Shown in pieces: positions 6,870 to 15,251 of a stretch of DNA of 64,000 bases (position 1 is the first letter of the stretch; each line of letters opens with the position of its first letter). This stretch comes from Dyella psychrodurans (GTDB lineage Bacteria > Pseudomonadota > Gammaproteobacteria > Xanthomonadales > Rhodanobacteraceae): assembly GCF_003363265.1 (NCBI RefSeq), contig NZ_QRBF01000001.1:1148451-1212450 (forward strand), in the 5' to 3' direction. The notes under the pieces were generated by a model that ran no database searches, had not been told where the DNA came from, and saw only the letters and a program-made list of their open reading frames with translations. The translations under genes and the position numbers were made by a program.

Positions 6870-8432
6870 ATGAACTCCCAAACGACCCCAGCGACGCCGG
6901 CCCCGCTCACGGGCATCCGCTTTGCGTTGGGTGCGTTCGCGGTGGCGCTTGCCACCTTCATGAACGTACTGGATTCCTCGATCGCCAATGTCGCCATCCC
7001 CACCCTCTCCGGCGACCTGGGCGTATCGGTGGATGACGGTACGTGGGTGATCACGATGTTTTCCGCCGCCAACGCCGTGTCGATTCCGCTGACCGGCTGG
7101 CTGACGCAACGTGTGGGCCAGGTAAAGCTGTTCGTGGCGGCGATCCTGCTGTTCGTGATCACCTCGGCGATGTGCGGTATCGCCCCCAACCTGCCCGTGC
7201 TGCTTATCGCGCGCGTGTTGCAAGGCGTTGCGGCAGGCCCGCTCGTGCCTCTTTCGCAAGCCTTGCTGCTCACTACTTTTCCCAAGAACAAAAGCGCAAG
7301 CGCCTTGTCGTTATGGGCCATGACGGCCACGGTCGGCCCCATCGCCGGCCCTTGGCTCGGTGGCTGGATTACCGACAGCTACAGCTGGTCATGGATCTTC
7401 TATATCAACGTGCCGGTCGGCCTGTTCACCGCAGCCGTGGTCTGGGCGCTCTATCGCGACCGCGAGACCCCATCGCGCAAGCTGCCTATCGACACCGTCG
7501 GCCTGATCTCGCTGGTCTGCTGGGTCGGCTCTCTGCAGATCATGCTGGACAAAGGCAAGGATCTGGACTGGTTCAACTCGCCGGTGATCTGCGCGCTGGC
7601 CGTGTTCGCCCTGCTCAGTTTCGTGTTCTTCCTCATCTGGGAATTCACCGAGGAAAAGCCGATCGTGGATCTGCGACTATTCAAAGGACGCAACTTCCTG
7701 GGCGGCACCGTGGCGATTTCCGTGGCTTATGCGGTCTTCTTTGCGAATCTGGTGCTCCTGCCGCAGTGGATTCAGGAATACCTGGGATACCGCGCCATGG
7801 ATGCAGGCAAGGTAACGGCGCCGCTTGGAATCTTTGCGGTGATACTCGCGCCGGTGATGGGCAAGATCATGCCCAAGTCCGATGCACGCATACTGGCCAC
7901 CCTGGCTTTCCTTGGGTTCGCTGGCGTCTTCTTCATGCGGGCCAATTACGTACCCAATCTGGATGCCTATACGCTAGTACTGCCGACGCTACTGCAGGGT
8001 ATCCCCATGGCGCTGTTCTTCGTGCCCCTGACTGCGATCATTCTTTCGGGGCTTCCTCACGACAAAATTCCTGCCGCTGCCGGACTGTCGAACTTCGTGC
8101 GCATCTTCGCCGGTGCCGTGGGGACGTCCTTGTTGACCACGGGCTGGAGCGACCGAACGATCCTGCATCATGCCAGGCTCATCGAGCAGGCCAATGCGTA
8201 CAACCCGATTTACACGCACGGAATCGCCCAGGTTCAGTCCACACTCAACGTCGGTGCGTCCAACGCGCTGGCCTTCTTCGAATCGGGCCTGAGCGCACAA
8301 GCGGCCATGCTTGGACTCAACGACATTTCCTGGCTATCCGCCGTGCTTTTCATAGTGATCATTCCATTGATCTGGATCACTCATCCAAGCAAAGACGCGG
8401 TTGCCGGGGCCGCGACGGCTGGCGGTCATTGA
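6870..8432 (+). CDS. DHA2-type MFS multidrug exporter (EmrB-like)
   Basis: A 520-residue inner-membrane drug/proton antiporter of the 14-helix DHA2 group. The N-terminal FMNVLDSSIANVAIPTLSG (TM1 motif) is followed by WVITMFSAANAVSIPLTGWL, the motif-A-like TQRVGQVKLF, and GPIAGPWLGGWI (antiporter motif C). About 14 hydrophobic segments follow. The operon carries a MarR repressor, an outer-membrane factor and an HlyD adaptor downstream, giving all parts of a tripartite EmrAB-TolC-type pump. Substrates are probably hydrophobic toxicants; none can be named. Confidence 0.93.
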   Translation: MNSQTTPATPAPLTGIRFALGAFAVALATFMNVLDSSIANVAIPTLSGDLGVSVDDGTWVITMFSAANAVSIPLTGWLTQRVGQVKLFVAAILLFVITSAMCGIAPNLPVLLIARVLQGVAAGPLVPLSQALLLTTFPKNKSASALSLWAMTATVGPIAGPWLGGWITDSYSWSWIFYINVPVGLFTAAVVWALYRDRETPSRKLPIDTVGLISLVCWVGSLQIMLDKGKDLDWFNSPVICALAVFALLSFVFFLIWEFTEEKPIVDLRLFKGRNFLGGTVAISVAYAVFFANLVLLPQWIQEYLGYRAMDAGKVTAPLGIFAVILAPVMGKIMPKSDARILATLAFLGFAGVFFMRANYVPNLDAYTLVLPTLLQGIPMALFFVPLTAIILSGLPHDKIPAAAGLSNFVRIFAGAVGTSLLTTGWSDRTILHHARLIEQANAYNPIYTHGIAQVQSTLNVGASNALAFFESGLSAQAAMLGLNDISWLSAVLFIVIIPLIWITHPSKDAVAGAATAGGH

Positions 8433-8471
8433 GCCATGCAAACAAGCATTCAAAAACATCCAGGACATCGT

Positions 8472-8915
8472 ATGAATCACTACACCAGCAAAAATTTCGT
8501 GCTCACCAAGAGCATCGGATTCCTGTTGAACAAGGCTCGCAACATTGTCGTGACCGAGACCGATGCTGCCTACAAGGATCTGGATATCACCGCTCAGCAG
8601 ATGGGCATTCTGTTCTCGATGAAAAGTGGCCTGGCAGCAACGCCCTTCGAATTGTCGAAGCTCTTGAGCATCGATACCGGCCTGATGACGCGCCTGCTTG
8701 ACAAGCTGGAGACGAAAGAACTCCTGAAACGCGTCCGCAGCGTCGACGATCGCCGCGTGGTCAACCTTAAGTTGACCGCCAAAGGCGAAGCTGCCGCAGA
8801 ACAGATTCCCGACATCTCGCCGCCGGTACTCAATGCACGACTGAAGAACTTCACCAAGGCCGAATTTGAGGAACTGCTCCGACTTCTCCGTAAATTCATC
8901 GGCGATAGCGCGTAA
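8472..8915 (+). CDS. MarR family transcriptional regulator
   Basis: A 147-residue MarR-type winged-helix protein. AQQMGILFSMKSGLAATPFE and KLLSIDTGLMTRLLDKLETK form the recognition region, and VRSVDDRRVVNLKLTAKGE the wing. An in-frame ATG lies 12 codons upstream, but AGGA spaced before 8472 and family alignment favour MNHYTSKNF. It sits between the MFS exporter and the outer-membrane factor genes, so it is probably the local repressor acting on the palindromes at 6685-6702 and 6810-6824. Confidence 0.9.
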   Translation: MNHYTSKNFVLTKSIGFLLNKARNIVVTETDAAYKDLDITAQQMGILFSMKSGLAATPFELSKLLSIDTGLMTRLLDKLETKELLKRVRSVDDRRVVNLKLTAKGEAAAEQIPDISPPVLNARLKNFTKAEFEELLRLLRKFIGDSA

Positions 8916-8963
8916 CGCCAGACCTCAAGACTCATCACACCCCATCGTTCACTTCACGCCTGG

Positions 8964-8982
8964 AGCGCATCGTCGATGCGCT
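8964..8982. repeat. 19-bp perfect palindrome inside the efflux operon
   Basis: AGCGCATCG, T, CGATGCGCT lies in the 110-bp gap between marR and the outer-membrane factor gene. In RNA it would form a nine-pair stem with almost no loop. It might be an mRNA-processing or attenuation element; no T tract follows, so a simple terminator is unlikely. Confidence 0.45.
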
Positions 8983-9025
8983 TCACGGCCTAACTCATCC
9001 CTTTGACTGCCAGAGATTGAAATTT

Positions 9026-10507
9026 ATGCGTGCACATATCCTAGCGGCTGCGGTCGGAATGACCCTCGCACTGGCGGCTTGCGCCAGTACGGGTGGCCTG
9101 CGTCCGGACGGCACGCCGATCGACCCAACCTCCCTCAAGACCGAGCAAAGCCTGGCGAATGTGACTCTTTCGCCGGCAGCCTGGCCAAAAACCGATTGGT
9201 GGACATCGCTGGGCGATCCACAACTGAATGCATTGATCGCCGAAGCGTTACACGACAATCCGAGCCTGGCCGAAGCCGATGCGCGCGCTCGCGCGGCGCA
9301 AGCCGAAACGGGTACTGCCGATGCCGCGCGCAAGCCCACGGTGGATGTCGGTGGCAGCGTGCAGGAAGCAAGAATTCCTACCACCATTCCTCACCTCGGC
9401 AATGGGCATAACGAAACCGCCAAATACGTCGATGTCGATTTTCACTGGGACCTCGACCTGTGGGGCGGCGAGCGCGCGACATGGCAAGCTGCGCTTGGCC
9501 AGGAACGCGCCACCGAAGTCGATGTCCAGGCTGCACGTATCGAGCTTTCCGCCAATGTCGCACGCGCCTATGTGCAGTTGGGCTACGCCTATGCAGACCA
9601 GGATGTCACCGTCGCGGAACTGCAACGCGCGACACAGGTGCTTGCGCTGACGAAGCAGCGCGTCGACGCCGGCATCGACAGTGATGTGCAACTCAAGCAG
9701 AGCGAATCCGAAGTCGCCGCGGCGCAAGGCCAGAAGGCATTTGCCGATCGCGAGATCGACGCCGCACGCTCGGCATTGGCGATCCTGCTCGGCAAGGGCC
9801 CGGATCGTGGCAAGGACATCGCCCGTCCGAAGTTGCTGCCCCCGGACTCGCTCGACATTCCCGCCGATCTTCCGGTGGAACTGCTAGGCCATCGTGCCGA
9901 CCTTGTCGCTGCGCGCTGGCGTGTCGAAGCCTCCGCGAAGGACATCACGGCCGCCAAGACCGAATTTCTACCGAACGTCAACATCAGTGCGGTGGCCGGA
10001 CTGGTCATGGTCGGCGGCGGCAATCTGTTCCAGGCCAAGTCGCGCTTCTACGACGCCGGCCCTGCCTTCAGCTTGCCGATCTTCGACGGTGGCCGCCGCC
10101 GCTCCAACCTCGATAGCAAAGACGCGGGATACGACCTTGCTGTCGCGAAATACAACGAAACGCTGGTACGCGCCGTCAACGAAGTATCCGACGACAACGA
10201 CGCTCTCGCCTCGCTGAAAGTTCAGATCGATGCGCAGCAGCGCGCGGTGGATGCCGCCAACGACGCGTGGACGCTCGCGGAACAGCGCTACCAGGCCGGT
10301 ATCGGCAGCTATCTGGAAGCACTCAGCGTGCGTCAGGAGCTGCTCGTTGCCGAACGGCGCATGGCCGAGCTCCACGCGCAGCAGGCGGACACCGACGTGC
10401 AATTGATCCAGGCGCTCGGCGGCGGTTATCGCCCCGGCCAATCCGCTCCGGATGCAGCCACTTCCGCTGCCGAAGCGTCTTCCCATTCCCTTATCAATCA
10501 TTCCTGA
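9026..10507 (+). CDS. Outer-membrane factor lipoprotein, NodT/OprM type
   Basis: A 493-residue TolC-like outer-membrane channel protein. The signal peptide ends with the lipobox LAACAS, so Cys21 is likely lipidated. Two outer-membrane-efflux repeats follow, rich in Ala-Glu-Gln helices (for example AEADARARAAQAETGTADAA and QRYQAGIGSYLEALSVRQEL), plus the beta-strand segment VDVDFHWDLDLWGG. A TTG three codons earlier is in frame, but the ATG is preferred because the hydrophobic leader begins there. It completes the efflux pump with the MFS and HlyD genes; the adaptor gene follows 10 bp after its stop. Confidence 0.92.
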   Translation: MRAHILAAAVGMTLALAACASTGGLRPDGTPIDPTSLKTEQSLANVTLSPAAWPKTDWWTSLGDPQLNALIAEALHDNPSLAEADARARAAQAETGTADAARKPTVDVGGSVQEARIPTTIPHLGNGHNETAKYVDVDFHWDLDLWGGERATWQAALGQERATEVDVQAARIELSANVARAYVQLGYAYADQDVTVAELQRATQVLALTKQRVDAGIDSDVQLKQSESEVAAAQGQKAFADREIDAARSALAILLGKGPDRGKDIARPKLLPPDSLDIPADLPVELLGHRADLVAARWRVEASAKDITAAKTEFLPNVNISAVAGLVMVGGGNLFQAKSRFYDAGPAFSLPIFDGGRRRSNLDSKDAGYDLAVAKYNETLVRAVNEVSDDNDALASLKVQIDAQQRAVDAANDAWTLAEQRYQAGIGSYLEALSVRQELLVAERRMAELHAQQADTDVQLIQALGGGYRPGQSAPDAATSAAEASSHSLINHS

Positions 10508-10517
10508 GGCATCTCTC

Positions 10518-11708
10518 ATGTCCACTGAAACCTCAACCACGGCCGAGCGCCCGGCGGAACAGAGTAAAGGCAGCAAGCGCGGTTTTCTGATGCGTATCCT
10601 TGGCGCAACCACGCTCGCCGGCGCGATAGCATTTGGCGCGTGGTACTACCTCGACGGTCGCTGGTACGAAGGTACGGACGATGCCTACGTCAACGGCAAC
10701 ATTGTGCAAGTCACACCGCAGATCACGGGCACCGTCGTTTCCATTGGCGCCGACGACGGCGATCTGGTGAAGCAAGGCGACGTGCTGATCAAGCTGGATC
10801 GTTCCGACGCCGACGTTGCTTTACAGCATGCTTCCGCCAACCTTGCCAACACCGTGCGCCGGGTACGCGGTCTCTACAGCACCGTATCCGGCGCGCAAGC
10901 TGCCGTCGCGGTTCGCCGCGTGGCCGTGGAAAAGGCGCAGCTCGATTACAACCGTCGCCGCGATCTGGCCAAAACGGGTGCCATCTCGGCGGAAGAACTG
11001 TCTCACGCACAAGATGCGCTGACCGCCGCGGAAAACGCACTGACCGATGCACAGCAACAGTTGCAGACCAACAAGGTGCTGGTCGACGACACCGTGGTCG
11101 CCTCCCATCCTGACGTGAAAGCCGCGGCGGCGGCTTACAGAGCCGCGTATCTTGACGATATTCGTACGACCATCGCGGCGCCTGTCACCGGCTATGTCGC
11201 CAAACGCACGGTGCAGGTCGGTCAGCGCGTGCAGCCGGGCGCGCCCTTGATGGCCGTGGTGCCTTTGCATGATGTGTGGGTGGACGCGAACTTCAAGGAG
11301 ACGCAACTCACCGACATGCGTATCGGCCAGCCCGTCGAGATCACGGCCGACGTCTACGGCCAGTCCGTGAAATACCAGGGCAAAGTGCTCGAACTGGGTG
11401 TCGGCACAGGCGCCGCGTTCTCCTTGCTGCCGGCCCAGAACGCGACCGGCAACTGGATCAAGATCGTTCAGCGCATGCCCGTACGCGTCGTGCTCACGGA
11501 CCCCGCGCAGCTCGATCGGCACCCGCTGCGCATCGGCATGTCCATGAATGCGGAAGTCAATCTTCGCAACCAGACGGGCCCCATGCTCGCCCAGCAGCCG
11601 CAAGTCGATCCTCGCTACAGCACCGATGTATTCCAGCAAGAGCTGGCTCATGCCGATATCAACATCGCGAAAATTGTCCACGCCAACATGGCTGGAAGCG
11701 TCGATTGA
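10518..11708 (+). CDS. HlyD/EmrA family periplasmic adaptor
   Basis: A 396-residue membrane-fusion protein. One N-terminal transmembrane helix (ILGATTLAGAIAFGAWYYLD) is followed by the barrel-sandwich half-motif YVNGNIVQVTPQITGTVVSI, a long coiled-coil hairpin (residues about 100-215) and the second half TTIAAPVTGYVAKRTVQVGQ. The beta-barrel segment is VPLHDVWVDANFKETQL. TGAGGC lies ahead of the ATG. It links the DHA2 exporter to the outer-membrane factor. It ends the core efflux operon; the next gene begins 58 bp later. Confidence 0.93.
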   Translation: MSTETSTTAERPAEQSKGSKRGFLMRILGATTLAGAIAFGAWYYLDGRWYEGTDDAYVNGNIVQVTPQITGTVVSIGADDGDLVKQGDVLIKLDRSDADVALQHASANLANTVRRVRGLYSTVSGAQAAVAVRRVAVEKAQLDYNRRRDLAKTGAISAEELSHAQDALTAAENALTDAQQQLQTNKVLVDDTVVASHPDVKAAAAAYRAAYLDDIRTTIAAPVTGYVAKRTVQVGQRVQPGAPLMAVVPLHDVWVDANFKETQLTDMRIGQPVEITADVYGQSVKYQGKVLELGVGTGAAFSLLPAQNATGNWIKIVQRMPVRVVLTDPAQLDRHPLRIGMSMNAEVNLRNQTGPMLAQQPQVDPRYSTDVFQQELAHADINIAKIVHANMAGSVD

Positions 11709-11766
11709 AAGAATAGCTTTCTCGCAACACGCATTTAGTTCTATCGCATAAGAGGTGGTAACTCCC

Positions 11767-12048
11767 ATGCACAAACAACCGAGCAGGTTCGTGGACATTG
11801 CGAAGGATGTCGCAGAGGTCGAATCACTGCATGAACGTTCAAGGATCAAAGCATTCGAATGGCTTGAAACCTACGCGCCGTCGCTGGCAGGTGCCGCCTT
11901 GCTGATGTGTGGTGGCCGTGATCGCGCGGCGAGATGGATGTGCGTAAAGCACCGCATGCTGGACGGGCATTCCGCTTACGAGGCGCTGGCTCAAGGCGAA
12001 CTGGACCAGGTATGGGATCTGCTCATCGGCGCAGGAAAAAGGACTTGA
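11767..12048 (+). CDS. Small DUF2384-like (MbcA/ParS/Xre toxin-binding-like) protein
   Basis: A 93-residue soluble protein with a strong ribosome site (AGAGGTGG, seven nt before the ATG). Its C-terminal half reads GGRDRAARWMCVKHRMLDGH followed by SAYEALAQGELDQVWDLL. This fits the A-x-W-L-x8-L-x-G-x-x-P-x-x-L pattern of the antitoxin C-terminal domain DUF2384. No RES-type toxin or other toxin gene lies nearby and it lacks an Xre helix-turn-helix, so an antitoxin role is uncertain. It lies between the efflux operon and the PHB genes. The assignment is by eye. Confidence 0.6.
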   Translation: MHKQPSRFVDIAKDVAEVESLHERSRIKAFEWLETYAPSLAGAALLMCGGRDRAARWMCVKHRMLDGHSAYEALAQGELDQVWDLLIGAGKRT

Positions 12049-12368
12049 TCCAGGCACGGCCACGAGCAGAGACATACCAAGATCAGATGTGTGCACCACC
12101 CGGATCGCCATCGCTGTGCACATATTTCACCGGCAAAATTTTTCATCGGCAACAACGATGATAATTTGAGCAATTATGCAACCAAAACTACCAGGCTCGT
12201 TTTGAAAAGCATGTGTTGGCGCAACAGGTATTGGTTGCATGCGCATTCGAGGTGTACAGTTGCCGTCGTCGTCCATAAAAAACGTCGCTTACTGTCGTTC
12301 GTTGTCGCACCAAATACAACTCAGTGCTTTGACACAAGGAATATCTCTTCGTCCCCAGAGGAGGCACC
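12049..12368. other. 320-bp intergenic region, probable phaP promoter
   Basis: No open frame here looks coding. The region is AT-richer than its surroundings and ends with AGAGGAGGCACC just before the phasin ATG. I saw no clear palindrome or terminator. Confidence 0.5.
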
Positions 12369-12821
12369 ATGCCTGTCACCGCTCACGCCCACATCCCTTT
12401 CGAACTTTATAAAGCCAACCTTCAATTTACGCTGCGCACAAGCAAGCTGTTGAAGGAATGCGGACAGCACTGGCTCAGCACCTTCGGTCACGCCTTCGGT
12501 GAAAATGTCGCCGCCACGCAGGAACAGATCGAAAAAATCTCTCTGAACGACAACTGGTATTCGCTGGCGACGATTCCGAACGAGGCGTTTTTGCGCCTGA
12601 CGCAAGCAAGTGCGGGTGATGAGTCGTCGATCGCAAAGGCTGCCGTCATCAATCGAACCCGATTCCTGACCGGGATGCAGGATGCGTTCTCGCTCTGGCA
12701 GCGCGATACCACCAAGGCCGTGGGCCATCTCGAAGCCGCCGACTCGCTCAACACGGCGATGGCCGATTTTTTCAACCTCTTCAACAACGCCGCCAATCCA
12801 AAGTACGCCGATGACCACTGA
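12369..12821 (+). CDS. Phasin family protein (PHB granule-associated)
   Basis: A 150-residue amphipathic helical protein resembling PhaP-type phasins: HIPFELYKANLQFTLRTSKL at the start, a Gln/Glu-rich helix (ENVAATQEQIEKISL) and NRTRFLTGMQDAFSLWQRDT. Phasins coat intracellular polyhydroxybutyrate granules. AGAGGAGG precedes the ATG. Its 3' end overlaps phaB by 11 bp, which supports the functional call. The family is divergent, so gene context carries part of the weight. The PHA synthase and beta-ketothiolase genes are not in this window. Confidence 0.78.
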   Translation: MPVTAHAHIPFELYKANLQFTLRTSKLLKECGQHWLSTFGHAFGENVAATQEQIEKISLNDNWYSLATIPNEAFLRLTQASAGDESSIAKAAVINRTRFLTGMQDAFSLWQRDTTKAVGHLEAADSLNTAMADFFNLFNNAANPKYADDH

Positions 12822-13557
12822 ACATGTGGCCTTGGTGACCGGTGGCATGGGCGGTATCGGCGAGGCGATTGCCAGGGCCTTGCACGATGACGGCTGCACG
12901 GTGCTTGTCACGCATTCTCCGCACAACGACCACGTCGATGCCTGGCTTGAGGATCAGTTCGCGAAGGGCTATCGCTTCAAGGCCTACGGCGTCGACGTGG
13001 CCGACTTTTCCTCATGCCGGGATATGGCCGAGAAGGTCGCCAAGGATGGTCACGAGGTCGACATTCTGATCAACAATGCCGGCGTGACGCGCGATCGACG
13101 CTTCCTCAAGATGAGCAAGGAAGACTGGGACATCGTGATGCGCACCGATCTCGATTCGATGTTCAACGTGACCAAGCAATTCTGCCAGAGCATGGTCGAC
13201 AGCGGCTGGGGGCGCATCGTCAACATCGGGTCGATCAACGGCACGAAAGGTCAGTTCGGGCAAAGTAATTACGCAGCGGCCAAGGCGGGCATCCATGGCT
13301 TTACCGAGTCGCTCGCGCTGGAATTCGCGCGGCACGGCGTAACGGTCAACACAGTGTCGCCCGGCTATATCAACACACATATGTTGGCGTCGGTGCCCAA
13401 AGACGTATTGGAAAATAACGTGATCCCTCAGATACCCGTGGGCCGACTGGGTCAACCTGAAGAGATCGCGGCACTCGTTGCCTTCATTTGCAGCGATGTC
13501 GCGGCCTTCATGACTGGCAGCGACGTCGCCATCAATGGCGGTCAGCACATGTATTGA
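12811..13557 (+). CDS. phaB: Acetoacetyl-CoA reductase
   Basis: A 248-residue SDR that reduces acetoacetyl-CoA to (R)-3-hydroxybutyryl-CoA with NADPH, the second step of PHB synthesis. VALVTGGMGGIGEAIARAL matches the PhaB-specific VTGGMGGIG cofactor loop. INNAGVTRD, GRIVNIGSINGTKGQFGQ, the catalytic YAAAK, HGVTVNTVSPGYI and the C-terminal GQHMY are all PhaB hallmarks. The ATG at 12811 is chosen because the family sequence begins there, although the frame is open upstream within the phasin gene. Overlap with phaP implies coupled expression. A hairpin follows the stop. Confidence 0.92.
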   Translation: MTTEHVALVTGGMGGIGEAIARALHDDGCTVLVTHSPHNDHVDAWLEDQFAKGYRFKAYGVDVADFSSCRDMAEKVAKDGHEVDILINNAGVTRDRRFLKMSKEDWDIVMRTDLDSMFNVTKQFCQSMVDSGWGRIVNIGSINGTKGQFGQSNYAAAKAGIHGFTESLALEFARHGVTVNTVSPGYINTHMLASVPKDVLENNVIPQIPVGRLGQPEEIAALVAFICSDVAAFMTGSDVAINGGQHMY

Positions 13558-13564
13558 ACGGGCG

Positions 13565-13588
13565 GGGTCGGCTTTCACGAGCCGACCC
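13565..13588 (+). terminator. Hairpin after phaB
   Basis: GGGTCGGCT and AGCCGACCC form a nine-pair stem with a six-base loop beginning 8 bp after the phaB stop. There is no T run, so it may be an mRNA 3'-end stabiliser or a weak terminator. Confidence 0.55.
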
Positions 13589-13662
13589 TCGATGGAAGAG
13601 CGGCAGTGTGGACATCGGTAACCGGCGCTCTTCAGTGGGACTTGTAAGCGGATCCGCCTTCT

Positions 13663-14046
13663 TCATTGCCCCGAGGGCGGCTGCCAGAGTTCTACCTTGT
13701 TGCCTTCGGGGTCGATAACCCAGCCGAACTTGCCGTACTCGGATTCGTCGACCTTGTCTTCGACTTTGCAGCCTTCGGCCCTGAGAGCAGCCAGGAGCGC
13801 ATGCAGGTCTTCAACGCGATAGTTGATCATGAAGCTCGCCGTGCTCGGGGCAAAGTACGACGTGTCGCCCTTGAAGAGATTCCACGCCGTGGTTCCGGCA
13901 CCATTCGTATTGTCTTCGGCCCATCGGAAAGCGACACCGCCCCAGCCTTCGAGTTTCAGGCCAAGATGCACGCGGTACCAGTCGGCCAATGCCTTGGGGT
14001 CTTTCGCCTTGAAGAACACTCCACCAATTCCAGTAACCCGTCTCAT
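13663..14046 (-). CDS. VOC family protein (glyoxalase/bleomycin-resistance fold)
   Basis: A 127-residue single-domain VOC protein. It opens VTGIGGVFFKAKDPKALADW, then YRVHLGLKLEGWGGVAFRW, and ends with the WVIDPEGNKVELWQP metal-ligand strand. The family includes glyoxalases, dioxygenases and thiol-transfer resistance proteins; the reaction here is unknown. It is divergent from a longer, apparently exported VOC paralogue at 14501, with which it shares the GIGG-FF-DP-AL-WY-HLG pattern. It is cytosolic, as no signal peptide is seen. Confidence 0.9.
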   Translation of the reverse strand: MRRVTGIGGVFFKAKDPKALADWYRVHLGLKLEGWGGVAFRWAEDNTNGAGTTAWNLFKGDTSYFAPSTASFMINYRVEDLHALLAALRAEGCKVEDKVDESEYGKFGWVIDPEGNKVELWQPPSGQ

Positions 14047-14253
14047 GGTGTCTCCTTGATCGAGCGATGGGGCTCAGGGTCGTTTCGCGTGGCCTAACGC
14101 TGATTTGGCCGCACCGAAAAACGCTGCCGGCGCGGTGTAACACGCTTGCCGATGCGGCAAGCCAAGCTTCCGCAATAGGAACATATCGCCAGATACTTTC
14201 AGCACATACGCTGCTTGTCAAAGCACCCGATTGGGAATCGAGAAAGCAATCCT

Positions 14254-14265
14254 AAACAATTGTTT
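14254..14265. repeat. 12-bp perfect palindrome
   Basis: AAACAATTGTTT in the divergent VOC promoter region. It is a possible regulator half of a larger operator array together with 14305-14322. Confidence 0.4.
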
Positions 14266-14304
14266 CATCTGGGCCGGCACATATTTTGCTGTAAGGCGCC
14301 AAGC

Positions 14305-14322
14305 AACGTTTGTACAGACGTT
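14305..14322. promoter_or_regulatory. Candidate operator, 18-bp near-perfect palindrome
   Basis: AACGTTTGTACAGACGTT reads nearly the same on both strands; only one symmetric pair differs. Located in the long gap between divergent VOC paralogues, it resembles a dimeric repressor site. The regulator is unknown. Confidence 0.45.
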
Positions 14323-14500
14323 TCCACATCGCACAGACCTTTTACACTTGGGCATGGAGCCCATGCATGCACAGGCTGTACGAACGTGGCTGTCAAAGGG
14401 ATGTACAAATAGGGTTGTCAGTCTGGTTCCACCCTGTTCTGATTTTTATCCACGCAGATATCGCAGATGAGCTCGCACAAAGTCTCGGGAGGAGGATCGC

Positions 14501-15031
14501 ATGAGCTTTCAAAGGCGCCAATTGCTTCAAATCCTGTCATACGCATTCGGGGCCGGCTTCATGCTGTCCCGGAACGAATCGGCCATGGCGGCACAGAACC
14601 CGACGCAGCCGGCAAATCCTGTTCCGCCTGCGAAGGCAGTTGCCAAACATGTATCGACCGGAACGGAGAGGGAAAAAGTAGCTGGAATCGGCGGGTTATT
14701 CTTCCGCGCGCATGATCCCGATGCGTTGGGACTCTGGTACCTGCAACACCTGGGCATCGAACTCACGCCAACCAAGGAAGACTCTCCCGTTTGGCAGCAA
14801 GAGGCTGGACCGACCGTCTTCAGTCCCTTCCCCGAAAAGACCGGCTATTTCGGAGATCCTCACAAGCTCTGGATGGTGAACTTCCGAGTGCATGACCTCG
14901 ACAAAATGGCCGCCCAGCTACGAACGGCAGGCATTGAGGTCAAGGTCGACCCGCAAACGTATCCCAATGGGCGCTTTGCTCATCTGCATGACCCTGAGGG
15001 AAATCCCATCGAATTGTGGCAACCCTCATAA
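14501..15031 (+). CDS. Exported VOC family protein (Tat-like signal)
   Basis: A 176-residue protein. Residues 1-31 look like a twin-arginine signal: FQRRQLLQILSYAFGAGFML followed by an AMAAQ cleavage-like site. A Pro/Ala-rich spacer comes next, then a VOC domain from about residue 60 (VAGIGGLFFRAHDPDALGLW to LHDPEGNPIELWQP). VOC enzymes are usually cytosolic, so an exported one is unusual; Tat export would suit a metal-loaded folded protein. It is paralogous to the divergent gene at 13663-14046. The twin-arginine context lacks the consensus Phe, so lipid-independent Sec export is also possible. Confidence 0.82.
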   Translation: MSFQRRQLLQILSYAFGAGFMLSRNESAMAAQNPTQPANPVPPAKAVAKHVSTGTEREKVAGIGGLFFRAHDPDALGLWYLQHLGIELTPTKEDSPVWQQEAGPTVFSPFPEKTGYFGDPHKLWMVNFRVHDLDKMAAQLRTAGIEVKVDPQTYPNGRFAHLHDPEGNPIELWQPS

Positions 15032-15041
15032 TCATTGAGTG

Positions 15042-15065
15042 GCGCCGCGAAGGACCTTGCGGCGC
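15042..15065 (+). terminator. Hairpin after the exported VOC gene
   Basis: GCGCCGC and GCGGCGC, with additional AAGG/CCTT pairing inside, form a GC-rich hairpin 11 bp after the stop. No T run follows, so it is a weak terminator candidate. Confidence 0.4.
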
Positions 15066-15251
15066 GCTGCCGTGCGCGCACAAGACGCTTCATCCACTTC
15101 ATCGAAACATGTGCCGCGACGCCTCCTGCAAGCCTCCCGCAAGGAGTGCCTTTTGGCAGTTGAGCTGTGATCGCGGACTGGGAGAAGCTGCATCGGCAAG
15201 CCATCGTCGTGCCAGGGGCACAACCGTGAGCAACGTAAAGAGGGGGCATCC

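Larger units (their letters stand above)
14047..14500. promoter_or_regulatory. 454-bp divergent promoter region between two VOC genes
   Basis: No credible gene is present. The region is AT-richer than its neighbours and holds a perfect AAACAATTGTTT palindrome at 14254-14265 and an 18-bp near-perfect palindrome at 14305-14322. TGTAC occurs three times (14311, 14377, 14402). It probably contains both divergent promoters and a shared regulator site. Confidence 0.5.
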
